A stretch of 64,000 nt of DNA from AC-32 sp963772975 (GCA_963772975.1 CAVYZH010000011.1:310001-374000), one strand, 5' to 3'; shown: positions 18,655 through 26,927, counted from the first letter of the stretch. Made by a program: numbers and translations. Notes: generated by a model not told the origin, from the letters alone.

Positions 18655-20166
18655 ATGAGCGTCACGCCCGCCGTACTCAGCCCGGCCGACTACGAGTCGC
18701 GTCTGCAGCGCTACCTGTTCGAGCGCGCCGAGGAGGGCCGCGCCGTCCGCGTCGGCGAGAAGGAGGTCTCCGAGCGCGCCGAGATCGTCGCGCGCTATGC
18801 CGAGCTGTTCACGCGCGACCAGCTGGCCGGCCTGCGCGAGGCCGAGTCGGAGGCCGCCCAGGGCGAGCGCGAGCGGCTTTACCGGTTGCGCAAGACCTGC
18901 GAGGCGGGGCTGATCTCCGCCGAGCTCGCCGAGCGGGAGGACGCGCTCGAGAACGCGATCCTCGCCGCGCGAGTCGAGTTCAAGGGCGAGCAGCTGCCGC
19001 TGCGCACCGCCCAGGCCAAGCTCGCCGTCCTGGCCGGCTACGAAGACCGCGACGAGCTCGGTAAGTTGGCCAACGAGGTCTCGGCGACTTTCAACGACGA
19101 GCGGCTCGACGTGCTGCGCGCAGGCGAGAAGCTCGAGGCCGACGTCAGCGGGATCGGCGACCCGGTCGAGCGCAACGAGGAGGAGAAGGGCATCTCGCTG
19201 CGCGAGCTCGAGGCCGCGCTGGCCGCGGCGAGCGAGGCGGTCACCGACGTCTACGGCCGCCTGAAGGACCGTTGGCTCGAGCGGCTGCTCGGCCCGGAGC
19301 GCGAGCAGGTGCCGAGCTCGTCGCACATCGCCTACCTGCGGCGCCTCTCGCCGCTCGAGGCGATCTACACCAAGGAGCAGGCCGTGCCGGTCTGCATGGA
19401 CACGCTCAAGCGCCTCGGCTTCGACCTCGAGAACGAGCCGAACATCAAGCTCGACCTCGACGACCGGCCGCAGAAGTCACCGCGGGCCTGCGTGATCCCA
19501 GCCGACCCGCCGAAGATCGTCCACCTGATCACGCGTGCGCAGGGCGGGCTCCACGACTACCAGGCCTTCCTGCACGAGGCCGGCCACGCGTTGCACTACG
19601 CGGGCTGCGACCCCTCGCTGCCCTACACGTTCCGCAACATCTCGCGCGACCATGCGCTCACCGAGATCTACTCGTACATCGTCGAGGCGATCTCACGGCA
19701 GCCGGGCTGGCACGCGCGCTATTTCGATCTCTCCGACGAGGAAGCCGAGCAGAACGCGGAGGCAACGGTGTTCATGGAGGCGCTGCTCTTCCGCCGCTAC
19801 GCGGCCAAGCTGCAGTTCGAGCTCGACTTCTGGGGCCGCTTCGCCGAGGACGGCGGCACCGACGCCGGCTACGCCGAGCGCCTCACCGCCGCGACGGGGA
19901 TGGAGTACCGGCGCGAGGGCTTCCTGGCCGACATGGACGCGGGCTTCTACTCGGCCGACTACCTGCGCGCCTGGATCCGCGCGGCCCAGCTCCGCACGTA
20001 CCTCGAGCGCGAGGTGGGCGAGGAGTGGTGGGCGAGCAAGGAGGCAGGCGACCGCCTGCGCGAGCTCTTCCGCGAGGGCACCAAACCGTCGAGCGAGGAG
20101 ATCGCCGGCCGGATCGGCTTCGAGCCGCTGGACACGGGACCGCTGCGCGCCGAGCTCGGCGCCTAG
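18655..20166 (+). CDS. M3-like zinc metallopeptidase
   Basis: Protein of 503 residues with the gluzincin motif HEAGHALHYAG near residue 307; a downstream helix with ALTEIYSYIVEA contains the likely third zinc ligand Glu. The helical N-terminal half resembles oligopeptidases of the M3 family. There is no signal peptide, so a cytoplasmic role in peptide breakdown is likely. I cannot name a specific substrate or subfamily. Confidence 0.75.
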   Translation: MSVTPAVLSPADYESRLQRYLFERAEEGRAVRVGEKEVSERAEIVARYAELFTRDQLAGLREAESEAAQGERERLYRLRKTCEAGLISAELAEREDALENAILAARVEFKGEQLPLRTAQAKLAVLAGYEDRDELGKLANEVSATFNDERLDVLRAGEKLEADVSGIGDPVERNEEEKGISLRELEAALAAASEAVTDVYGRLKDRWLERLLGPEREQVPSSSHIAYLRRLSPLEAIYTKEQAVPVCMDTLKRLGFDLENEPNIKLDLDDRPQKSPRACVIPADPPKIVHLITRAQGGLHDYQAFLHEAGHALHYAGCDPSLPYTFRNISRDHALTEIYSYIVEAISRQPGWHARYFDLSDEEAEQNAEATVFMEALLFRRYAAKLQFELDFWGRFAEDGGTDAGYAERLTAATGMEYRREGFLADMDAGFYSADYLRAWIRAAQLRTYLEREVGEEWWASKEAGDRLRELFREGTKPSSEEIAGRIGFEPLDTGPLRAELGA

Positions 20167-20169
20167 CCG

Positions 20170-20568
20170 TCAGCTGTCCGAAACGCGCTCGGCCATCGCC
20201 GTTTCGAGCCGCGCCGCGACCTCGGGCTGGGCTTCCTGCAGCCGGCGGAACTCGGTCCCGAACATAACCAGCAGTGTTGCCGGGCTGGTGGTGGTGACAG
20301 TCGCGCTGCGGCGCCCGCCGCCGAGGATCGCGACTTCGCCGAAGAAGTCGCCGGGCCCAAGCGTCGCCAGCTCGTCGCCGTCGGCGCTGACGACGGCGTT
20401 GCCCTGCGCGATCACGAAGAACGACTAGCCGGTAGCTCCCTCGCCGGCGACCGTGACGCCCTCGGAGACGCTCGCGACCTCGAACCAGTCGCAAAGAGGC
20501 TCGAGCTCCTCGTGGCCGAGGCCGGTGAACAGGGAGCAGCTACGCAGCTGGTCGGGCTCGACGGCCAT
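20170..20568 (-). pseudogene. Cyclic nucleotide-binding domain protein interrupted by one amber codon
   Basis: On the minus strand a 132-codon frame starts at ATG 20568, 6 nt after a TAGGTT -10 element. It encodes a single CNMP-binding domain, with the phosphate-binding cassette recognisable as FFGEVAILGGGRRSATV. Codon 48 (20425-20427) is TAG, in the segment GEGATG-stop-SFFVIAQG. At this place the family usually has an aromatic residue such as Tyr, so one base change from TAC would explain it. Everything else is in frame. It is either a very recent pseudogene or a sequencing error. Internal restart at the later Met would lose the first third of the domain. Confidence 0.75.
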
Positions 20569-20585
20569 GGGCGGAACCTAGACGA

Positions 20586-20849
20586 CTAGTCGCGGAGCCG
20601 TCGGCGGTACAGCCGGCGCAGCGCCACGCCGCAGACGATCGCGCAAGCGAGCAGCACCGAGAGCACCGACGCGACCCAAAGGCCGACGTTCCCCTCGAGC
20701 TCGTTGGTGAGGAGGATGTACGACCCGAACGGCAGGGCCGCCGCAGCGATCCACCAGCGCGGGAGCGCGAAGCCGAGGACGAAGCCCGAGAGAGGGATCA
20801 CGGCCCACACGCCCACTGCATCGGCAGCGCGGGGATGGGACTGCAGCAT
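20586..20849 (-). CDS. Small membrane protein, function unknown
   Basis: From ATG 20849 this is an 87-residue protein with three hydrophobic segments (VGVWAVIPLSGFVLGFALP, WWIAAAALPFGSYILL, LWVASVLSVLLACAIVCGV) and a very basic C-terminal end RRLYRRRLRD. I do not recognise a family. The frame is open further upstream, but that part is Glu/Ser-rich and reads antisense through the next gene, so it is not included. Confidence 0.5.
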   Translation of the reverse strand: MLQSHPRAADAVGVWAVIPLSGFVLGFALPRWWIAAAALPFGSYILLTNELEGNVGLWVASVLSVLLACAIVCGVALRRLYRRRLRD

Positions 20850-20912
20850 CGCGCCTAGGCGAGACTTCGCCAAACCGCGATACTCGACGAGCCCGACCAC
20901 AAGGAGGTCGAC

Positions 20913-21110
20913 GTGCTTCTCGCTGCAAACGGTGTTTGGATCTGGACAACTCTCGCGATCATCCTCTGGATCGCAATCGCTTTCTGGCCAGCTCGCGTCG
21001 CTGCCCGGAAAGGGCACAGCTTCTTCCTCTACTTCCTCTTCAGCCTCGTCTTCTTCCCGGCTGCCCTGCTCGTCGCCTACATGGTGAGCGACCGGACGGC
21101 GGCCGCTTGA
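20913..21110 (+). CDS. Small two-helix membrane protein
   Basis: A 65-residue protein with two membrane segments (IWTTLAIILWIAIAFWPA and FFLYFLFSLVFFPAALLVAY) joined by the basic loop RVAARKGHS. The start is well supported: AAGGAGGT at 20901-20908 lies 4 nt before GTG 20913, one of the best ribosome-binding sites in the window. It is divergent from the membrane gene at 20586-20849. Function unknown. Confidence 0.7.
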   Translation: MLLAANGVWIWTTLAIILWIAIAFWPARVAARKGHSFFLYFLFSLVFFPAALLVAYMVSDRTAAA

Positions 21111-21133
21111 CGGGCTAACCGTGTAGCAGGGAG

Positions 21134-21205
21134 AGGCGCATACGGGGTTTGAACACCCCTGCAAATCGGCAGGTAATTCTCGGCGGGACACCACGGGGGA
21201 CACCA
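21134..21205. repeat. Candidate distal attachment site: degenerate tRNA-Glu 3' end plus arm-type repeats
   Basis: The 13 bases AGGCGCATACGGG at 21134-21146 are identical to 29464-29476, the 3' end of the tRNA-Glu gene on the minus strand. Similarity continues with two substitutions through the T-loop (GTTTGAAC here, ATTCGAAC there). Two direct copies of GGGACACCA follow at 21185-21193 and 21197-21205, as expected for integrase arm sites. The orientation fits an element inserted at the 3' end of tRNA-Glu. No integrase gene is visible, so this is inference. Confidence 0.55.
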
Positions 21206-21374
21206 TCAATCGAGCCCGTCCGGGCACCTGCGAGCACGTTGCTCGAGGGTTCCAACTGGACGCCTGGCCGTCACTGGCGCTGGCGGAGCGAGCGGAACCG
21301 AGAGGAACGCCACGTCGGCCGGGCTCGGGACGCGCCCTAGTCGCCGGAACGCCCCAAGCCCGAGAAAAGTGGAT

Positions 21375-21875
21375 CTACGGCTGATCCGGGATCCGGTCGA
21401 TGTGGATCCGCGTCCCGGTGACGGTCGCTCGCAATCCGCCGACGACGAGGTTCCCGTTCGGATCGAACAGATTCGAGATCGAAACCGTCGTGAACGAGTC
21501 GCCGTCCGGCGCCAGCCGCACGTTCTCGTTGACTCTCTGTGTCCCCAGAAACGTCCCGGTCGGGTCGAACCTGAAGAAGACCTGTGTATCAGCGTAGAGC
21601 CGTCCGCTCACGTGCTCCCATGCCCCGTGCGAGGGGCCGCGAACAAGCGTGTTACCCGTACCGATCAGCGAATGGCCGCGTGTGAACGTGGTCAGTCCCT
21701 TCACTGGCGGAAGCTGCGGGCCGCGATCGACCGTTACCTCCCACGAGCCGATGATCGGGTTCGCCCCCTGCGATCTGCCATCGTCGCCGGACGAGGCGTA
21801 GATCGCTCCCGCGGCGACCATCGCCGCCACCGCGATCAGGGCGATTGCGCTAGCGAGTGATCTCTTCCTAGTCAC
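21375..21875 (-). CDS. Secreted lipocalin-like protein
   Basis: A 166-residue protein with a clear signal peptide (MTRKRS, then hydrophobic LASAIALIAVAAMVAAGAIY). The mature part starts with GSWEVTVD and continues as alternating strands (ARLYADTQVFFRFDPTGTFLG-like pattern, LFDPNGNLVVGG), which looks like an eight-stranded calycin barrel. GTG 21875 is preceded by AGAGGAGG at a good distance. The ligand and role are unknown. It lies inside the putative island near its left edge. Confidence 0.65.
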   Translation of the reverse strand: MTRKRSLASAIALIAVAAMVAAGAIYASSGDDGRSQGANPIIGSWEVTVDRGPQLPPVKGLTTFTRGHSLIGTGNTLVRGPSHGAWEHVSGRLYADTQVFFRFDPTGTFLGTQRVNENVRLAPDGDSFTTVSISNLFDPNGNLVVGGLRATVTGTRIHIDRIPDQP

Positions 21876-22419
21876 TGTTCCTCCTCTGCGTTGTTCGTTG
21901 CAGTGAGCGCGCGGAGCAGTTAGCCCCGCGGGTAATCAGCTCTTTCGCCTCGTAGCTGAAGGCGAAGGCTTCGCCTAATCCTCGTCATCGGGGGCTCCTT
22001 TCCTGTCCGCAGATTCCCGGCCTTGCCGGCCCCCGCCCGGCGAAGCCAGGCTGACGAATACCGCAAGTGTCCCACTCTCTCGGGGCGGTGTCTAGATGGC
22101 CTCCTTGCGGCGCATTAGCGCGCTCCCCCGAACGTGTCGACTACCGCGGCTCCATCCTTAGGAGCAGGTTCTTCGGGTTCAGGCCGTCCCCTTACGCGCC
22201 GCGCTACCCGTTCACCGTTCTGCCTAGTACCGCGCTGGCGACGACCGCTCACGGCCGGACCCGGTCGTCGGCGTAGGAGTTCTGCTCGACGAGCTCGAGG
22301 TAATCGGCCTCGCGAATCAGCGGTCGCGTACCCCGGGAATCGCACGACCGGAAGAGCGGAAGACACGGCATCGGCGGCGCGTCGTTCGAGACCGAGCTCG
22401 CGAAGGTCGGGAACGTGCG
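21876..22419. other. Region without a convincing gene
   Basis: Short open frames exist on both strands, but none shows a protein-like pattern with a start signal. On the minus strand about 20 codons ending near 22256 (LIREADYLELVEQNSYADD) look like the tail of a lost gene. The region is consistent with deletion debris at the left of the island. Confidence 0.4.
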
Positions 22420-23865
22420 AGCCGGCGCGGCTGCTCGATCTCGTTGAGAGCTTCGTCGCCTACAGCGAGCAGCCGGGTGGCCTCATCAAGGCGCTCGCGC
22501 GCTACCACCAGTACTTCGGCGTGAACCCCGCGCTGGAGGCCCTCGAGCGGATCCGCGCCACCGAGGGGAAGCAGCTCGGCGTCTTCTGGCACACCCAAGG
22601 GGCGGGCAAGAGCCTCTCCATGCTCTGGTTCACACAGAAGGTTCTCCGCCGGATGCCCGGAGCTTGGACGTTCGTGATGGTGACCGACCGCAAGGAGCCC
22701 GACGACGAGCTTCACGGGACGTTCGTCGACGCCGGCGCGGTCAGTCGCGAAGCGGACGTCCAGGCGATACCGCCGCCAACCTGCGGGAACTGCTGCGCGC
22801 CGACAACCGCTACGTCTTCACGCTGATCCACAAATTCCGGCTGCGGGAGGGCGAGGCGGAGATGCCCGTGCTCTCCGATCGGGACGACGCGATCGTCATC
22901 ACTGACGAGGCGCACCGGACGCAGTACGACACGCTCGCGCAGAACATGCGCGCCGCCCTCCCGGAGGCCGCGTTCATGGGCTTCACGGGCACGCCGCTCG
23001 TCGTCGGCGAGGAGCTCACGCGGCGGGAGTTCGGCGACTACGTCTCGATTTACAATTTCCGCGACGCGATCGCCGACCGCGCCACGGTTCCGCTCTTCTA
23101 CGAGAACCGAATCCCCGAGCTCCAGCTCGTGAACGAGGCCTTCGACAAGGAGCTCAACGAGATCCTCGAGGAGGCCGAGGTCGACGACGAGGCCGAGGCC
23201 TTACTCGTCCGGCGCTTCGCCCGCGAGGTCGCGCTCATACGCCGGCCCGAGCGGCTGCGGACGATCGCGCGAGACGTCGTCCGCCACTTCGTCGGACGCG
23301 GGTTCGACGGCAAGGGGATGGTCGTCTCGGTCGACAAGGCGACCGCCGTGCGCATGCACGACCTCGTTCGCGACGAGTGGGAAGTCTTCTGGCGGAGCTC
23401 CGGGCCGAGCACGACGCACTCCCCGAGATCGAGCGTCCTTGGCATGCCAGCAGGATCGAGCTGATGGAGACGACGGACATGGCGGTCGTCGTCAGCCAGG
23501 GCCAGAACGAGGTGGCGGAGCTCGAGCGGGCCGGGCTCGACATCAGACCGCATCGGGCGCGGATGCTCGCGGAGCAGCTCGACGAGCGGTTCAAGGATTC
23601 CCGCGACCCGATGCGGCTCGTCTTCGTCTGCGCGATGTGGATGACGGGCTTCGATGCGCCGAGCTGCTCGACCGTCTACCTCGATCGCCCGATGCGAAAC
23701 CACACGCTAATGCAGACGACCGCGCGCGCCAACCGCGTCTTCCCCGACAAGGAGAACGGGCTGATCGTCGACTACATCGGCGTCTTCCGGGATCTCGAGA
23801 AGGCGCTCGCGATCTACGGAGCGGCAACCGGCGACGATCGGATCGGCTCGCCTATCCAGGACACG
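22420..23865 (+). pseudogene. hsdR: HsdR, type I restriction motor subunit, decayed
   Basis: Remnant of the translocating ATPase subunit of a type I restriction system, spread over three frames. Segment one (22420 to about 22725) has LIKALARYHQYFG and the Walker A motif FWHTQGAGKSLSM. Segment two (about 22770-23385) has the helicase motif ITDEAHRTQYD and GFTGTPL. Segment three (about 23390-23865) has CAMWMTGFDAPSC and TTARANRVFPDKENGLIVDY. The N-terminal nuclease domain and the C-terminal region are missing, and no hsdM or hsdS is present, so the system is dead. Confidence 0.85.
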
Positions 23866-24088
23866 TCGAGATCAGCGCCGAGCCCGGCTTCGGGATCGCG
23901 CGGGAGCTGGCCGACTATTCCGCCGACTCCACGATCACCTTCGCGGGCCGATGGCACTCACACCCATCCGGGACCTCTGAGCCCTCGGACACGGACAGAG
24001 CCGCCGCCCTTCGTTCGCTGGGGCTGCTGCGCAACGAGCTCGGCTGGCGCGCGCCGAGGCGTGGGTCGACCTGATCGTCGAGGTGTGA
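23866..24088 (+). pseudogene. JAB/MPN-type metalloprotease fragment
   Basis: About 75 codons fused to the broken end of hsdR. The JAMM zinc motif is visible in GRWHSHPSGTSEPSDTD (His-x-His, then Ser and Asp at the expected spacing). The start of the domain is absent, and a frame change near 24045 is needed to reach the natural-looking end WVDLIVEV and its stop at 24086-24088. Such proteins occur in phage and in ubiquitin-like defence modules; which one this came from cannot be told. Its end overlaps the next small gene by GTGA. Confidence 0.55.
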
Positions 24089-24303
24089 CCGTGCTGCGCC
24101 GCCCGAAGCCCGAGCCCGCACGGCCGCTGCTCGACGGCTCGACGATGGTGGTCTGCGTCGAGCCATTCAGACCCGGAGGAATCGCTCGGATGTTGGAGCG
24201 TGGCGAGTGGGTCCGCCTCGACTCCCCCGCGGTCAAGGCGTTTCCCGAGCGCTTCGCGCTGCGAGTGAGTGACCCCGAGCGGGAGAGCGGGCAGGCTGCG
24301 TGA
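24085..24303 (+). CDS. 72-residue protein, paralog A of an island-borne pair
   Basis: A 72-residue protein of unknown function. It aligns without gaps, over its full length, with the product at 25485-25703; the shared core runs from about residue 22 to 61 with pattern E-x-F-R-P, then E-R-G-x-x-x-R-L, P-x-V and P-x-x-F-A. GTG 24085 overlaps the preceding stop (GTGA) and its own stop overlaps the HNH start (GTGA), a phage-like arrangement. No known domain is recognised. Confidence 0.65.
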   Translation: MTVLRRPKPEPARPLLDGSTMVVCVEPFRPGGIARMLERGEWVRLDSPAVKAFPERFALRVSDPERESGQAA

Positions 24304-25148
24304 GCCCGCTCTCCCACCTTAGCCGTTGCGGGCGGCTGCACGATCGGCGTGGTCTCTGTCCTGCCTGTCGACGTGAGCACGAGCGAGCACGTGGGTCGAG
24401 CACGCAGCGCGGTCTCGGCGCCGACCACCGCCGTGTCCGTGCGCAGGTGCTTCGCGAAGAGACGACGTGCTGGATCTGCGGCCGACCTGGCAGTCCAGGC
24501 GATCCATTGACCGCCGACCACATTGACGCTCGTGCTGATGGAGGCACGAACACGCGAGAGAATATGCGTGCGGCTCATGCGAGCTGCAACTCGCGTCGAG
24601 GGGGCTGGATACGGGCTCGACGGGCTGAGAGCGTAAAGACCCCGAATCCAGCCGTTTCGCGTTCTGTACGCGTTCCGAGCCGCGGTGCCGGTCAACGTGA
24701 AGATGCTTGCCCGGAGCGACGCCGCTACCGGGTGCGGAGGACCGCGCCGACAATGAGCAGCGCAAGGCACGTGGCAAGCAGAACCGGCCCGACGATCAGC
24801 ACCACCCAAAGGGTGACTGTCTCAGAAGACGGGGAGCCGCTCACCCAGCTGTTCCACGTGTCTCTTCCAGCGGTCAAGGCGATCACCGTCGCCATGACCA
24901 GGGCAAGAAGGGCACCCCCGGAGAGCGTGGAGGCGACAAGAAAGGGCCAGCGACCTCCGTCAGCCGTCCGCAGGCCGAGCACGGATGCCCCAAGGAGCAC
25001 TAGGAATAAGGCAGCGATGACGAGCATCCGCCGCCTCCTTGACATTCCCAGGCTCTGCATTTCTCACGGGATCTCATGCCTCTATTACGCCTCGTCGCGC
25101 AAATCGGTTGTCAAGCGCGGTACGGGTTCCGTGCCATTGGTCGCGTGA
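24300..25148 (+). CDS. HNH endonuclease 1, with a doubtful long C-terminal extension
   Basis: The N-terminal 105 residues are a phage-type HNH nuclease: CPACRREHERARG near the start, zinc cysteines in TTCWICGRP, the catalytic TADHIDARADGGTNTREN and HASCNSRRG. The frame then stays open for another 175 codons of Arg/Ser/Pro-rich sequence that does not look like a domain and runs antisense to a plausible membrane gene at 24725-25027. The HNH probably ended near 24620-24720 before mutation. However, the far stop overlaps the next GTG (GTGA at 25145), so the long form cannot be ruled out. Confidence 0.55.
   Translation: MSPLSHLSRCGRLHDRRGLCPACRREHERARGSSTQRGLGADHRRVRAQVLREETTCWICGRPGSPGDPLTADHIDARADGGTNTRENMRAAHASCNSRRGGWIRARRAESVKTPNPAVSRSVRVPSRGAGQREDACPERRRYRVRRTAPTMSSARHVASRTGPTISTTQRVTVSEDGEPLTQLFHVSLPAVKAITVAMTRARRAPPESVEATRKGQRPPSAVRRPSTDAPRSTRNKAAMTSIRRLLDIPRLCISHGISCLYYASSRKSVVKRGTGSVPLVA
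24725..25027 (-). CDS. Small membrane protein with three hydrophobic segments
   Basis: A 100-residue protein, mostly hydrophobic: MLVIAALFLVLLGASVLGL at the start, a middle segment LSGGALLALVMATVIALTAG and a last one VVLIVGPVLLATCLALLIVG. The start at 25027 is supported by AAGGAGG six bases upstream on the same strand. No family is recognised. It lies opposite the doubtful extension of the HNH gene. Confidence 0.5.
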   Translation of the reverse strand: MLVIAALFLVLLGASVLGLRTADGGRWPFLVASTLSGGALLALVMATVIALTAGRDTWNSWVSGSPSSETVTLWVVLIVGPVLLATCLALLIVGAVLRTR

Positions 25149-25510
25149 CCGGCCCGCCTCCGAAGCCTGCGGCGCAGCGGAGGCGCCGAAACAGGGCTCC
25201 CGCTCCGGTAAAGCTGTCCGCCGAGAAGACGACGAAGACGAAGACGCCGACCCTGCCGGGTGCGACGCGCTACTCGAAGTCGACCCGCGCGTGGTGGGCG
25301 ACGGTTTGGCGCTCGCCGATGGCGGCGGTCTGGCTCGAGGCCGACGTCCCGGCGCTCGTTCGGCTTGCCGGCCTGAACGAGCTGCTGGAGCAGGGCGAGG
25401 CGACGGCGATGGTCGCAAGTGAGAGCCTGTCTGCACGGTCGGCGCCCGAGCCTTCCTGGCAACTCCAACGGAAGGAGCAGCATCGTGACCGTACGATCGT
25501 CAAGACGTAG
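25145..25510 (+). CDS. Phage terminase small subunit-like protein (probable remnant)
   Basis: A 121-residue frame whose N-terminus GPPPKPAAQRRRRNRAP and middle part STRAWWATVWRSPMAAVW followed by ALVRLAGLNELL resemble P27-type terminase small subunits of actinobacterial phages, which begin with this basic Pro-rich block. The usual C-terminal helix is not seen after about residue 95, so the gene may be truncated by a frameshift. No large terminase follows. Its presence next to an HNH gene matches the usual phage packaging order. Confidence 0.5.
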   Translation: MTGPPPKPAAQRRRRNRAPAPVKLSAEKTTKTKTPTLPGATRYSKSTRAWWATVWRSPMAAVWLEADVPALVRLAGLNELLEQGEATAMVASESLSARSAPEPSWQLQRKEQHRDRTIVKT

Positions 25511-25703
25511 GTCGACGATCCGGGAGCTCGTCGACGCCAATGCGCGAGTGATTGCGCTCGAGTCATTCAGGCCTGAGATGGTCAGCAGCCTGATCGAACG
25601 TGGCGCGTACTACCGACTGAGCGATCCGCTCGTCAGGCAGTACCCGATGTACTTCGCGATCCTCGTTCCTGTCGAGCAGTTCCTCGGTGTGATCGAGCGC
25701 TAA
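25485..25703 (+). CDS. 72-residue protein, paralog B of an island-borne pair
   Basis: Same length and same ungapped alignment as the product at 24085-24303, with about 22 identical residues of 72. Shared positions include MTV at the start, E26, F28-R29-P30, E38-R39-G40, R44-L45, P48, V50, P54 and F57-A58. GTG 25485 is preceded by GAAGGAG eight bases upstream, and the gene overlaps the terminase-like frame by 26 nt. Function unknown; DNA or protein binding is only a guess. Confidence 0.65.
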   Translation: MTVRSSRRRSTIRELVDANARVIALESFRPEMVSSLIERGAYYRLSDPLVRQYPMYFAILVPVEQFLGVIER

Positions 25704-26092
25704 AGGTCCTACAAGGTGGAGCCGGGATGCATACCCACGGAAGCCGCCCTCCCGGATGCGTCCCGGCCCCACTCGCACATGGCTCCCGCCCCATCGGAGC
25801 CATGCTGAGGGAAGCCTTCTTCACTTGCGGATGGTTGTCCATAGGCCATTCGGCCCATTCTCGACCGAGCATGGGGGCGACCAAGGCTGTGTGCCAGGGA
25901 GGGCGATCGCCGGTACACGCGGCGGCTGTCGTCCGGGGTCTAGAGACGCAACCACCTAGCCTTGGCCGCAGTCCTGACTTCAAGGTAGCTCCGATGCTCG
26001 GCGAGTGGAAGTGATGGCGCTGGAATCGAGCTTGCCCGAGCCTGGGGGCCAAGCGCCGCTCGTCGACGGACACTGGGAAGCAGTCTGAACCC
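25704..26092. other. Region without a convincing gene
   Basis: About 390 nt between paralog B and the second HNH gene. Open frames exist in both directions but are rich in Pro, His and Ser with no start signals or domain-like pattern. Probably decayed phage sequence. Confidence 0.4.
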
Positions 26093-26416
26093 ATGCCTCG
26101 ACCTGGCACTCGGCAGCAGCGCGGCTACACCGACGCGTACCTCCGCGTCCGTGGCCGGCTCATCCGGCGACAGCCGTGGTGTACCTGGTGCGGCGGTCGA
26201 GTTGACCTGACGGTCGACCACATCGTTTCGTTGAGCAGAGGCGGAACGAATGCGCTCAACAACCTTCGGGTCTTATGCAGGTCGTGCAATTCGTCTAGGG
26301 GTAGAGGGGGCGGCATGTTCACGGGCCAGGCAACAACCGAACCCTCGACCAGGAATCGGCGAATCTCACTCTCGGTTGAGCCACGGCCGCGGTTCAGTCG
26401 CAACGAGCTCCGATAG
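26093..26416 (+). CDS. HNH endonuclease 2
   Basis: A compact 107-residue HNH nuclease. The zinc cysteines CTWCG, the catalytic segment LTVDHIVSLSRGGTNALNN and LCRSCNSSRG are complete and in normal order. The basic N-terminus MPRPGTRQQRGYTDAY is typical of phage HNH proteins that lie beside terminase genes. It appears intact and could be active. Surrounding sequence has no matching terminase. Confidence 0.8.
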   Translation: MPRPGTRQQRGYTDAYLRVRGRLIRRQPWCTWCGGRVDLTVDHIVSLSRGGTNALNNLRVLCRSCNSSRGRGGGMFTGQATTEPSTRNRRISLSVEPRPRFSRNELR

Positions 26417-26491
26417 ACGCCGGAGCGGAGGCCGCATTTCCTGAGCGGGCGATGCGGCATGACCGTCCGCCAGTGATGCGAGCCTTACGAC

Positions 26492-26887
26492 GTGCTGTCC
26501 GTCTTGTCCATGCTCCGGCGGATGCTCGGGGCGATCAAGTACGCCGCCAAGGAAGAGCACTTCGGCGCCGTCGTGGGAGCCGCGATCGTCCTCATATTGG
26601 TCGGGACGGTCACTTATTCGCTTGGCGAAAACTGGAGTGTGACGAACGGGTTCTACTTCGCCGTCTGCACGCTGACCACGTCGAGCATCGCCGACCCGAA
26701 CCTCACGCTGACGCATGACGCGCTGAAGATCTTCACCACCATCTACGTGCTGACCGGTATTGGGATCCTGGTCGAGTTGGCACGTCAGCTCGGCGTCGGG
26801 TACGTGAGGGAACGCGAGGAGCATCACGCCAACAGACACGCTAAGCACCACAAGGAAGATCCGCCCGAGACACAGTCGGCGGGGTAG
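26492..26887 (+). CDS. Two-helix ion channel with an atypical filter
   Basis: A 131-residue protein of the two-transmembrane ion channel type. Helix one is VVGAAIVLILVGTVTYSL, then a pore helix FYFAVCTLTTSSIADPN, and helix two IFTTIYVLTGIGILVELA. Where potassium channels have T-V-G-Y-G-D, this protein has T-S-S-I-A-D, so its ion selectivity may differ. The His/Lys/Glu-rich tail (REREEHHANRHAKHHKE) could bind metal. GTG 26492 is the called start. It is isolated within the island. Confidence 0.75.
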   Translation: MLSVLSMLRRMLGAIKYAAKEEHFGAVVGAAIVLILVGTVTYSLGENWSVTNGFYFAVCTLTTSSIADPNLTLTHDALKIFTTIYVLTGIGILVELARQLGVGYVREREEHHANRHAKHHKEDPPETQSAG

Positions 26888-26910
26888 CTCGATAACCGCC
26901 TCCTGAGAAA

Positions 26911-26927
26911 AGGCTCTCTCAGAGCCT
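26911..26927 (+). terminator. Short hairpin after the ion channel gene
   Basis: AGGCTCT and AGAGCCT form a perfect 7-bp stem with a 3-nt loop, 23 nt after the channel stop. There is no T-run, so terminator function is uncertain. Confidence 0.4.

Noticed and set aside
20586..21227. A 213-codon minus-strand frame covering two small membrane genes and the attachment site
   Set aside because: The N-terminal 125 codons are the antisense reading of the well-supported 65-residue gene and of the attachment repeat. Only the C-terminal 87 codons look like a protein.
25727..26014. A 95-codon frame after the second 72-residue paralog
   Set aside because: Composition is Pro/His/Ser-rich with no start signal, and overlapping minus-strand frames are equally open, so it is not a convincing gene.
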